Below, piece by piece: positions 51,360-59,383 of a stretch of DNA of 64,000 nucleotides; position 1 is the first letter of the stretch, and each line of letters starts with the position of its first letter. The notes under the pieces are model-generated. The model ran no database searches, was not told the DNA's origin, and saw nothing but the letters and a program-made list of their open reading frames with translations. The stretch is from Terracoccus sp. 273MFTsu3.1 (GTDB taxonomy: Bacteria; Actinomycetota; Actinomycetes; Actinomycetales; Dermatophilaceae). The stretch covers positions 187,095 to 251,094 of the forward strand of contig NZ_KB911823.1 in assembly GCF_000383675.1 (NCBI RefSeq). Direction: 5' to 3'. The position numbers and the translations under genes were made by a program.

Positions 51360-52160
51360 TCAGGCGTCCTCCTCGTCCCAGATGCGCACCTTCTTCGGCC
51401 TGACGGGGGCCGCGTCGGGGCCGGCCGTCTCGGCACGCCGGGTGGCCGCCTCACGCCGGATGGCGAAGAAGATGAAGACGAGCCCGCCGGGCATGAAGAG
51501 CCACCACTGGTAGGCATACGCCTGGTGGGGCCCCAGGTCCTCCTCCGGGCGAGGCAGCAGGCGCAGCGGGTGATCGCCCGCGGCCGCGGTCGGCTCCTGC
51601 GCGCCGAGGACTAAGTACGCGTCCACCGGGCTCAGCGACGGCACCTGCGTCCGCGCGTCGGCGATGTTGATGCTCGCCATCTGTGGCCGAGGCAGGTCGC
51701 GGCCGAGGCTGACCTCGCCGGTGCGCAGCCACCCGGTGAGCTGCACCGGGCCGGATGGGGGCGGGTCGACGGGTGGACTGGTCTCGGCGTCGTCCGCGTT
51801 GGGCACCCAGCCCCGGTCGACGAGGAGCGTCAGGTCGCCCGTCTGCAGCGGCGTCAGCACCTCGAAGCCCACCGTCGCGTCGAGCGTCCGGTTGCGGACG
51901 AGCAGGTCCGCGCCGGCGGCATACGTGCCCGTCAGCGTCACCCGGGTCCACTGCCGCTCCGCCGGGATCGGCGTCTCGACCATGGCAGGAGCGAAGGCGA
52001 CCGGCGCAGCGCCGTAGTTGCGGGCGATGGCATCGACCTTGGTCCGCTGCTCGACATGGCGATGCCACTGCCACAGGCCGAGGTAGAAGCAGGCGACCCC
52101 GAAGAGGACCGCGACGAGGGTCCAGAGCAGCCAGCGCCGCGTCAGCCAGAGTCGAAGCAC
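51360..52160 (-). CDS. SURF1-family cytochrome oxidase assembly protein
   Basis: A 266-residue SURF1-like protein with a transmembrane helix at each end (residues ~9-27 and ~225-242). The first is preceded by LRLWLTRRWLLW, and QWHRHVEQRTK follows; VGFEVLTPLQTGDLTLLVDRGWVPN (long) is the family core. SURF1 helps heme a insertion into cytochrome c oxidase, consistent with ctaA/ctaB in this window. The GTG at 52160 starts the conserved region. It is not in an obvious operon with them. Confidence 0.9.
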   Translation of the reverse strand: MLRLWLTRRWLLWTLVAVLFGVACFYLGLWQWHRHVEQRTKVDAIARNYGAAPVAFAPAMVETPIPAERQWTRVTLTGTYAAGADLLVRNRTLDATVGFEVLTPLQTGDLTLLVDRGWVPNADDAETSPPVDPPPSGPVQLTGWLRTGEVSLGRDLPRPQMASINIADARTQVPSLSPVDAYLVLGAQEPTAAAGDHPLRLLPRPEEDLGPHQAYAYQWWLFMPGGLVFIFFAIRREAATRRAETAGPDAAPVRPKKVRIWDEEDA

Positions 52161-52583
52161 GGATCGACGGTACCCGGCCTCACGACGGACCCGGGTATCG
52201 CCCCGCCCCTGCCTGCGGTGACGTCGCGTGGTCGTTTCATCGGTCGGGCAGGGAGTTGCGGCCGGGTGGTGGCGGATCCGGCACACCCCGTGTCTTGCCA
52301 CCCCACGAGCGTGCCACCAGGGCGCTGGTCGAGGTGATGGCCGAGGCCCCGGAGCAGCAACGGCCGGTCCGGGGCCCCGCGACGACGGTGTAGGGGAGAG
52401 GGGAGTCACCGTCATCACTGTCGTAGACGCTCGAACGCGAGAGGCATGACGCGAGATCGTCGCCCCGTGGGTGGCGGTAGCATCGGAGGGGTGGTGGGCC
52501 GGCGCGTCCGAGTCGCTCCGCACGAGGCGCACGTGTAGACCGCGATGGCGTCGGTCGCCTCCTGGTACCGCGAGTCCTCCGTG
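52161..52583. other. 423-bp stretch with no gene
   Basis: No convincing coding sequence: the short ORFs here are of shadow type, with no recognisable motif or ribosome site. A weak inverted repeat (GTACCCGG near 52170 with CCGGGTAT near 52191) lies just upstream of the SURF1 start and may be part of its promoter. Confidence 0.6.
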
Positions 52584-53006
52584 CTAGAGCGCCAGGTCCG
52601 CTTGGCCGACCACGCGACGCATGTGAAGGCGTACGAGACACTCCCCGGGGGCGTCGTTGCGGGCACCGAACTCCTCAGCCCGTCCCGGCACGTACCTGGC
52701 TGCGATCAGCGTTGCCCAGTGCCGTAGGTCAGGTGCGGCGTCATCGAGGGTGACCGGACCGTGGGCGACCACGAACGCATAGGGGAACGCGTCGTCCTCC
52801 ACCGCAAGTCCTGCCCGCGGGTTCGCGTGCAGGTGCCGCCCCTTCACGCTCCTGGCTGACGTGATGAACACCAGGTCGTCACCGTCGACGATGAACCACA
52901 GCGGAGCCACGTGCGGGTCACCGTCGATGGACGCGGTCGCAACCTTTCCGGTCCGCGAGCCGGACGCGAGGAATGCTCGTGCCTCGATCGGATCCATGTC
53001 TCTCAT
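52584..53006 (-). CDS. PPOX-class F420-dependent oxidoreductase-like protein
   Basis: A 140-residue split-barrel flavin/F420-binding protein. GKVATASIDGDPHVAPLWFIVDGDDLVF (residues ~20-48) and SARSVKGRHLHANPRAGLAV are typical of actinobacterial PPOX-class enzymes that reduce substrates with F420 or flavin. The start is ATG 53006 or ATG 52997. No substrate can be inferred. It is downstream of the DUF6056 gene on the same strand. Confidence 0.83.
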   Translation of the reverse strand: MRDMDPIEARAFLASGSRTGKVATASIDGDPHVAPLWFIVDGDDLVFITSARSVKGRHLHANPRAGLAVEDDAFPYAFVVAHGPVTLDDAAPDLRHWATLIAARYVPGRAEEFGARNDAPGECLVRLHMRRVVGQADLAL

Positions 53007-53121
53007 CGGGCGCGCCCTTCGTCGACGTGGGGGAACTGACGATAGCGCCGTACGAACGTCGAGACCTCAGGCTGAGCAGACCGGATCTCGGCAGGACCGC
53101 TCGAACGGCTGGGCGCCGGGC

Positions 53122-54738
53122 TCACCGCGCCGCGGGGTGCAGCTCCCTCCAGTCCTCGGAGGCTGGTGTCGACAGCCATTCCTCGGAAGGGACCAACCGG
53201 TCGACGCCGTAGTAGACCGCGGCGCAGTTGCCGGCCCAGTCGGGCGTGGTGATGTAGCGGAAAGGCTCGGTCGACGCGGCGATCGGAGTCGGTGTGAACT
53301 GCACGACGCGCTTGCCCTCGAGGATCTGTCGCTGGACGGCTGCGGTGTTCTGGTCCCAGGCCTTCGCCCGGTCGGTCATCTCGTGGACGAGCGCGGTGTT
53401 CCGCGGCACGACGGACCCCAACGCCACCGTGCTGAACAGGGCCGACACCCCGAGCAACGCCGCCATGGCCGGAACGGCCACGTTGCGCTGCCAGGCGTGG
53501 ACACGGCGGCCCAGCCAGTAGCCGGCCGCGGCACCGTAGAGGGCGGCGGTCACGATGGCGGGGAGCAGGAAGCTCGTCCAGGCGCGCTGGTACCCCCAGC
53601 CGCTGGGTCCGTAGCCCTGCCGCAACCCGGCAATGACGCCGAACGACGCGATCCCCACCAGCACAGCCGGCAGCACCGCCACGAGCACCGTGCGCGGAAG
53701 GGTCCACGAGCCGCCGGCGAACGGCAGCGACGTCGCGCGCAGAGCCGCGCCGCTGGCGAGCAGACCGACGAGGAGCCCGGTGACGATCGCCACGTAGTAG
53801 GCGGGCTGGGAGAGGATGATCTCCCAGGAGCTGAGCCATCCGTGCACGGCCTCCGAGAAGCCCTGGGCCGACATGATCGACGACTGTGCCTGGTCGTAGG
53901 CAACTCGGGTCCGCACGCGCTGGCCGGGCGAGAAGTACAGGACCGCGAATCCGGCGAGCGTTCCCATGAGCCACACAGCGAGCCACGTGATCGGGAAGCG
54001 CGCCCGGGGGTCGCGCCACGCCAGCAGGGCAAACATCAGGGCCGCCGCCGCATAGACGCCGCCGACCACGAAGAACGCCTCTCCGAGCGATCCGATCACG
54101 AAGCCCATGAACAACGCGAGCACCACCGCCGTGACGCGCACCCACCGCCGCGGGCTGCGTGCCGCGACGATGAGGAGGACGACGTTCCAGACGCCGAGGA
54201 CCACCGGGAGCGTGTGCGTGACGGTGGCGGCCGACCAGAAGAGGATCTGGTACACCACGTTGCCGGCGAAGAACGTGAGCGCCGACACGACGACCGCCAG
54301 GAGCCCGGCCGCCGCTGCGGGCCATCGCCACCGCAGGTGGCGCAGTGCCAGGTACAACACGGTGAAGATCCCGACCGTCATGGTGACGATCAGGACGAAC
54401 GGCAGCACACGAGCCCCACGGAGCCCGTCGGCGAAGACCAGAACCTGGGCCACGTGGTAGGCCAGCCGGCCGTTCACCTTGGAGTAGTAGTAGTCGATGA
54501 ACCCCAGCGGGCCGAACGCGTGGACCCGTGCTGCCGCGCACCAGTCATCGGCTGACAGGCGAACGGCCGGGCTCGCGAACGCGGCCAGCGCGAGCAGGTG
54601 TACCGCGACGACGGCCGGCAGGAGCATCAAGAGTGCCCACAGCCACGGCCGCCGCCGGCTGTGGCCGGATGACCGTTCGTCGTGGGTGACAGACGTGTCC
54701 GTGGCGTGCTTTGCCGCTGCAGAGGCTGGAGAACTCAT
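53122..54738 (-). CDS. DUF6056-family polytopic membrane protein
   Basis: A 538-residue protein with about twelve hydrophobic helices. The external Asp-rich loop with SADDWCAAARVHAFG near residue 60 and KVNGRLAYHVAQVL matches the GT-C-like DUF6056 family, thought to be membrane glycosyltransferase-type. The C-terminal ~110 residues are soluble (FTPTPIAAS, WAGNCAAVYYGVDRL). The ATG at 54738 starts the conserved region; a longer in-frame ORF adds a low-complexity N-terminus. Its base composition looks slightly less GC-rich than the neighbours, hinting at acquisition. Confidence 0.75.
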   Translation of the reverse strand: MSSPASAAAKHATDTSVTHDERSSGHSRRRPWLWALLMLLPAVVAVHLLALAAFASPAVRLSADDWCAAARVHAFGPLGFIDYYYSKVNGRLAYHVAQVLVFADGLRGARVLPFVLIVTMTVGIFTVLYLALRHLRWRWPAAAAGLLAVVVSALTFFAGNVVYQILFWSAATVTHTLPVVLGVWNVVLLIVAARSPRRWVRVTAVVLALFMGFVIGSLGEAFFVVGGVYAAAALMFALLAWRDPRARFPITWLAVWLMGTLAGFAVLYFSPGQRVRTRVAYDQAQSSIMSAQGFSEAVHGWLSSWEIILSQPAYYVAIVTGLLVGLLASGAALRATSLPFAGGSWTLPRTVLVAVLPAVLVGIASFGVIAGLRQGYGPSGWGYQRAWTSFLLPAIVTAALYGAAAGYWLGRRVHAWQRNVAVPAMAALLGVSALFSTVALGSVVPRNTALVHEMTDRAKAWDQNTAAVQRQILEGKRVVQFTPTPIAASTEPFRYITTPDWAGNCAAVYYGVDRLVPSEEWLSTPASEDWRELHPAAR

Positions 54739-55046
54739 CAGATCGACCCATCGAACGGGACCTGCGGCATCGAGCACGACGTGACCGACGTCAATGGGCG
54801 CACACGCTACCCCACCGCGAAGCGGGCCACGTGCCAAATGGCACATAGCACCCACGACGGCAGCAGGACCCACCGGGCCCCTGTGCTCGGGCCCGTCCGC
54901 AGGCGGTTGCAGGAGCTCCGAGAGCGGTCGGGCACGCCGCCTGACCACCCAGCCAGACGTCAGATCACCGCAGGTCAGGGGCGTGGGACAACATCGGCAG
55001 CACCAGGACGCCGGGTCGCAGCAGTACCCGGCCTAGAGTGGAGGCC
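54739..55046. other. 308-bp gap between DUF6056 gene and moaA
   Basis: No gene seen. It holds a perfect 6-bp palindrome, GTGCCA-AA-TGGCAC (54831-54844), a candidate operator, and just before moaA a TAGAGT at 55034-55039. The two flanking genes diverge, so both promoters should lie here. Confidence 0.55.
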
Positions 55047-56069
55047 ATGACCCGCCTTCCCGACCCGAGCGTCCGACCGGCTGGGCTGGCCGACCAGTTC
55101 GGGCGCCGGGCCCGCGACCTGCGCGTGTCGGTCACCGACCGCTGCAACCTGCGCTGCACGTACTGCATGCCGGCCGAGGGCCTGCCGTGGATGCCCAAGA
55201 CCGAGATGCTGACGGACGAGGAGATGCTGCGGGTCATCGGCGTCTTCGTGCGCGACGGCATCACGCAGGTCCGCCTCACGGGCGGCGAACCCCTCCTGCG
55301 CCGATCGCTCGTCGAGCTCGTCGCCGGTATCGCGGCGCTCGATCCGCGTCCCAAGATCGCGATGACGACGAACGGCGTCGGTCTCGAGCGGGTCGCCATC
55401 GGCCTCAAGGAGGCCGGGCTCGACCGGGTCAACGTCAGCCTCGACACCATCGACTCGGAGACCTTCACCCAGCTGACCCGGCGCGACCGCCTCGCCGATG
55501 TCGAGGCGGGGCTCAAGGCCGCCTCGGACGCCGGGCTGACGCCCGTCAAGGTCAATGCCGTCGCCATGCGTGGCATCAACGACGACTCGGTCGCCGACGT
55601 TCTCGCGTGGTGCCTCGAGCGCGGCTACGAGCTGCGCTTCATCGAGCAGATGCCGCTCGACGCCCAGCACGCCTGGGATCGCACGCAGATGATCTCCGCC
55701 GACGAGATCCGCGAGCGCCTGTCGCAGCGCTGGGAGCTGACGCCACTGCCGGCCGCCGACCGGGGGAGTGCCCCCGCAGAGCGGTTCCTCGTCGACGGCG
55801 GTCCCGAGACCGTCGGCATCATCGCCAGCGTCAGTGCGCCGTTCTGCGCGGCCTGCGACCGCACGCGGCTCACGGCCGACGGACAGGTGCGGAACTGCCT
55901 CTTCTCGACGACCGAGACCGACCTGCGCGGGCCCCTACGCGAGGGCGCGACCGACGACGAGCTGCTCGGCCTCATCCGGGGCGAGATGTGGCGCAAGCGC
56001 CGCGGCCACGGCATCGGCGAGCCGGACTTCGTCCAGCCCGACCGGCCCATGTCCGCCATCGGCGGCTGA
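55047..56069 (+). CDS. moaA: GTP 3',8-cyclase (molybdopterin cofactor synthesis)
   Basis: A 340-residue radical SAM enzyme that starts molybdopterin synthesis from GTP. The first [4Fe-4S] site is C33xxxC37xxC40 (DRCNLRCTYCMP); the second cluster site uses Cys267, Cys270 and Cys284 (CAACDRTRL...RNC). LTGGEPLLRR is the SAM-binding GGE motif, and the C-terminal GG tail is present (AIGG). The ATG at 55047 is favoured: TAGAGT lies 7 nt upstream, so the mRNA may be leaderless. The GTG at 55038 adds three residues. No moaC or moaE is nearby. Confidence 0.95.
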   Translation: MTRLPDPSVRPAGLADQFGRRARDLRVSVTDRCNLRCTYCMPAEGLPWMPKTEMLTDEEMLRVIGVFVRDGITQVRLTGGEPLLRRSLVELVAGIAALDPRPKIAMTTNGVGLERVAIGLKEAGLDRVNVSLDTIDSETFTQLTRRDRLADVEAGLKAASDAGLTPVKVNAVAMRGINDDSVADVLAWCLERGYELRFIEQMPLDAQHAWDRTQMISADEIRERLSQRWELTPLPAADRGSAPAERFLVDGGPETVGIIASVSAPFCAACDRTRLTADGQVRNCLFSTTETDLRGPLREGATDDELLGLIRGEMWRKRRGHGIGEPDFVQPDRPMSAIGG

Positions 56070-56172
56070 CGCCGACTGCCCGTGCACGCCTGAGTCCCGA
56101 CCCAGGTGCCGGCCGCTGGCCGTCCTGGCACGTCCGTGCTCACGCCAGAACGGGGCCTGCCACGGCACCGAG

Positions 56173-56191
56173 CGCCCGCGGCGGACGGGCG
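56173..56191. terminator. Weak hairpin between moaA and the isochorismatase gene
   Basis: CGCCCG (56173-56178) pairs with CGGGCG (56186-56191) in the convergent gap. The stem is short and there is no U tract. Confidence 0.3.
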
Positions 56192-56201
56192 TCGAAGAGG
56201 A

Positions 56202-56765
56202 TCAGCGGAGCTCGTCAGCGGGTGGTGACACCACGTCCGCCGTCATCACCACGTCGGCGTAGGCGTCGCCGAGGGCGCGGATGAAGGCGGCGTGCACGGC
56301 GTGGCCCGCGACGTGCGTGCCGGCGAACTCGAGGTCCGGAGCGGCGCAGGCGTCGGCCACCACCGACACGTCGTACCCCAGATCTGACGCCGCGCGCACG
56401 GTGGCATCCACGCACATGCTCGTCATCATTCCGGCGACCACCAGTGACGCATCGGGGTGACGCTCGATCTCAGCCCGGAGATCGGTCTCGAGGAACGAGT
56501 TCGGATGGTGCTTGACGATCACTGCCTCACCGGCGCGCGGGATGACCCGAGAGTCGAACTCGGCACCCGGAGTCCCCGCGACGAGGAAGGTGGCGTCCGA
56601 CTCGAGGCTCTCGTGTCGGACGTGGATGACCGGCAGGCCTCGAGCGCGGAAGTGGCCGAGCAGGTTGCCGGCGCGCTCGGCCGCGTCGTCGGGGCCGACG
56701 AGCGGCATCCGTCCTCCCCGGAAGTAGTCGCGTTGGATGTCCACCAGGACCAGGACGTCTGCCAT
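56202..56765 (-). CDS. Isochorismatase-family cysteine hydrolase
   Basis: A 187-residue isochorismatase-like hydrolase. The catalytic triad appears as Asp in VDIQRDYF, Lys in VIVKHHPNSF and Cys in MTSMCVDATVRAA. Members hydrolyse amides or ester-like bonds (for example nicotinamide or isochorismate). The ATG at 56765 starts the conserved region. It is divergent from the DUF1272 gene across 100 bp. Substrate not determinable. Confidence 0.9.
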   Translation of the reverse strand: MADVLVLVDIQRDYFRGGRMPLVGPDDAAERAGNLLGHFRARGLPVIHVRHESLESDATFLVAGTPGAEFDSRVIPRAGEAVIVKHHPNSFLETDLRAEIERHPDASLVVAGMMTSMCVDATVRAASDLGYDVSVVADACAAPDLEFAGTHVAGHAVHAAFIRALGDAYADVVMTADVVSPPADELR

Positions 56766-56865
56766 GCCGAGAACGCTACCTGCGGATGACCTCCTCTCGG
56801 CCACAGGCGTCGCCGCATGCAGCCGAGGGGCAGCGTCCACGCGAGATCGCTGCGACACTGGCGAG

Positions 56866-57108
56866 GTGCTGGACCTGCGCCCGAGCTGCGAGTGCTGCGA
56901 CCGCGATCTACCGCCCGAGTCGACGGAGGCGATGATCTGCACCTTCGAGTGCACCTGGTGCGTGCGGTGCGTCAAGACGTGCCTCGGCGGCACCTGTCCG
57001 AACTGCGGCGGTGACCTCCAACCTCGGCCCGTTCGACCTGCTGACCGGCTCGCCGACCACCCGGCCTCGACCCGGCGCGTGGTGCAGACGGGCCTGCACC
57101 GGGCCTGA
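56866..57108 (+). CDS. DUF1272 cysteine-rich protein
   Basis: An 80-residue protein from GTG 56866, matching DUF1272: LRPSCECCDRDLPPES (residues 4-19), then ICTFECTWCVRC and TCPNCGGDLQ-type motifs, giving at least nine cysteines in CxxC pairs. It probably binds zinc. The family is small and uncharacterised; it may be a zinc-ribbon regulator. The C-terminal ~30 residues are basic. It is divergent from the isochorismatase gene. Confidence 0.8.
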   Translation: MLDLRPSCECCDRDLPPESTEAMICTFECTWCVRCVKTCLGGTCPNCGGDLQPRPVRPADRLADHPASTRRVVQTGLHRA

Positions 57109-57126
57109 CGGCGGTGGCTGTCGTGC

Positions 57127-57375
57127 TCAGCCGTCGGCGTCGGTGAGGGCCTCGACGGGGACGACCTCGATGAGGAAGCCACGCAGCGCGACGAAGTCGG
57201 CGAGAGACCTCTCGTGGTCGTCGCAGGCCAGCCACACCTTGCGCCGGTCCGGGGCGTGCAGCTTCGGGTTGTTCCAGATGACCGCGTGGACGCCCGTCGC
57301 GCGGCAGCCCTTGGCGCTGCAGACGTGCTCGACGTCAGGGTCGCCCGTGGGCGACAGGGAGAGCGGCCCGCTCAC
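57127..57375 (-). CDS. Uncharacterised Cys-containing small protein
   Basis: An 82-residue protein starting GTG 57375, whose start overlaps the stop of the DUF3099 gene (GTGA). HVCSAKGCRATGVHAVIWNNPK and KVWLACDDHERSL (residues ~16-53) form a conserved-looking core with three Cys and several His, perhaps a metal site. It often accompanies DUF3099 in actinobacteria; no function is known. Confidence 0.72.
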   Translation of the reverse strand: MSGPLSLSPTGDPDVEHVCSAKGCRATGVHAVIWNNPKLHAPDRRKVWLACDDHERSLADFVALRGFLIEVVPVEALTDADG

Positions 57376-57662
57376 TGCTCGAGGCGCTGCGTGTCGTCGC
57401 GGGGCACGACCGACTGGATGCTGCCCGGCTGTCGGGGGCTCACGGCATTCGCGAGCACGACGGCGACGTAGGGGATGAAGACCGCTGCCAGGACGGCCGT
57501 CCAGCGCAGCCAGCCCGAGGTGACGAAGACCAGACCGAAGCACACGATGCGGATGCCCATCATCGTGAGGTAACGGCGGACGCGCTGGTCCTGGTCGTCC
57601 GTCGTGGAGGTCGACGCCGAGGTGACGGAGTAGACGACCGGCTCGTTCTTGGCTCTTGGCAC
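57372..57662 (-). CDS. DUF3099 family membrane protein
   Basis: A 96-residue protein with two hydrophobic segments (about 33-50 and 55-72), after a polar N-terminus with TSASTSTTDDQDQRVRRYL. This matches the DUF3099 family, found next to fabG in many actinobacteria. It starts at GTG 57662. No function is established. It is divergent from fabG across 119 bp. Confidence 0.8.
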   Translation of the reverse strand: MPRAKNEPVVYSVTSASTSTTDDQDQRVRRYLTMMGIRIVCFGLVFVTSGWLRWTAVLAAVFIPYVAVVLANAVSPRQPGSIQSVVPRDDTQRLEQ

Positions 57663-57724
57663 CCTTCAACCATAAGCCCGTCCCACGCGGGCGGCACCGT
57701 GCTGTCTACCCTTCGGTAGTCCGT

Positions 57725-58501
<777 letters not shown>

Positions 58502-58511
58502 GCCCACCCCG

Positions 58512-58531
58512 CGGCATACGGTTGTATGCCG
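58512..58531. repeat. Hairpin of inverted GGCATAC/GTATGCC copies between fabG and fabI
   Basis: CGGCATAC (58512-58519) and GTATGCCG (58524-58531) form an 8-bp stem with a GGTT loop in the 81-bp gap. It could attenuate fabI or act as a processing site; no U tract follows. Confidence 0.7.
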
Positions 58532-58582
58532 TCACGAGCGTTGTGCAGCAAGCGTGCCCACCCACACGAGAAAGTCGCAGGC

Positions 58583-59344
58583 ATGGGAATCCTCGAAGGC
58601 AAGAAGCTCCTCATCACCGGTGTCCTCATGGACAGCTCGATCGCGTTCCACGTCGCGAAGATCGCCCAGCAGGAGGGTGCGACGGTCGTCCTCACCTCGT
58701 TCGGCCGGACGATGAAGATCACCCAGACCATCGCCAAGCGGCTGCCCGAGACGCCCGTCGTCATCGAGCTCGACGTCGCCGACCAGGAGCACCTGGACAC
58801 CCTCGCCGACCGTCTGCGTGAGCACGTGGACGGCCTCGACGGAGTGCTGCACTCGATCGGCTTCGCGCCGCAGGGCGCCTTCAACTTCCTCGAGGGCACG
58901 TGGGAGGACGTCTCGACGGCGCTCCAGATCTCGGCGTACAGCCTCAAGTCGCTCGCGGTCGCGACCCTGCCGCTCATGTCCGAGGGTGGCAGCGTCGTCG
59001 GGCTCACGTTCGACGCGAAGTTCGCGTGGCCGGTCTACGACTGGATGGGGGTCGCCAAGGCCGCCTTCGAGTCGACGAACCGCTACCTCGCCCGCGACCT
59101 CGGCCCCAAGGCGGTGCGCTGCAACCTCGTCGCCGCGGGGCCAATCCGCACGACGGCGGCCAAGTCCATCCCGGGCTTCGAGCAGTTCGAGAAGGTCTGG
59201 GACGACCGCGCGCCGCTGGGCTGGGACGTCAACGACCCGGAGCCCGCGGCGAAGGCCTGTGCGGCGCTGCTCTCCGACTGGTTCCCGGCCACGACCGGCG
59301 AGATCGTCCACGTCGACGGCGGCGTCCACGCGATGGGGCAGTGA
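58583..59344 (+). CDS. fabI: Enoyl-ACP reductase (InhA/FabI type)
   Basis: A 253-residue NADH-dependent enoyl-ACP reductase, last step of each fatty-acid elongation cycle. The N-terminal LLITGVLMDSSIAFHVA binds NADH, GFAPQGAFNF and the catalytic YDWMGVAKAAFES with its Tyr/Lys are typical of InhA-like enzymes, and AAGPIRTTAAKSIPGF forms the substrate loop. The ATG at 58583 starts the conserved region; an upstream in-frame ATG at 58526 begins inside the intergenic hairpin. It is close to InhA in motif detail. Confidence 0.95.
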   Translation: MGILEGKKLLITGVLMDSSIAFHVAKIAQQEGATVVLTSFGRTMKITQTIAKRLPETPVVIELDVADQEHLDTLADRLREHVDGLDGVLHSIGFAPQGAFNFLEGTWEDVSTALQISAYSLKSLAVATLPLMSEGGSVVGLTFDAKFAWPVYDWMGVAKAAFESTNRYLARDLGPKAVRCNLVAAGPIRTTAAKSIPGFEQFEKVWDDRAPLGWDVNDPEPAAKACAALLSDWFPATTGEIVHVDGGVHAMGQ

Positions 59345-59370
59345 GCGCGCAGGTCCACGGATCCTCTCGC

Positions 59371-59376
59371 TAGAGT
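59371..59376 (+). promoter_or_regulatory. -10 element of the Mur-ligase-TPR gene
   Basis: TAGAGT ends 7 nt before the ATG at 59384, leaderless-type spacing, like moaA. Confidence 0.45.
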
Positions 59377-59383
59377 CCTGCCC

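Noticed and set aside
52415-52666. 83-codon minus-strand ORF in the gap beside SURF1
   Set aside because: No motif or ribosome site, and it overlaps the 3' part of the F420-type gene in another frame.
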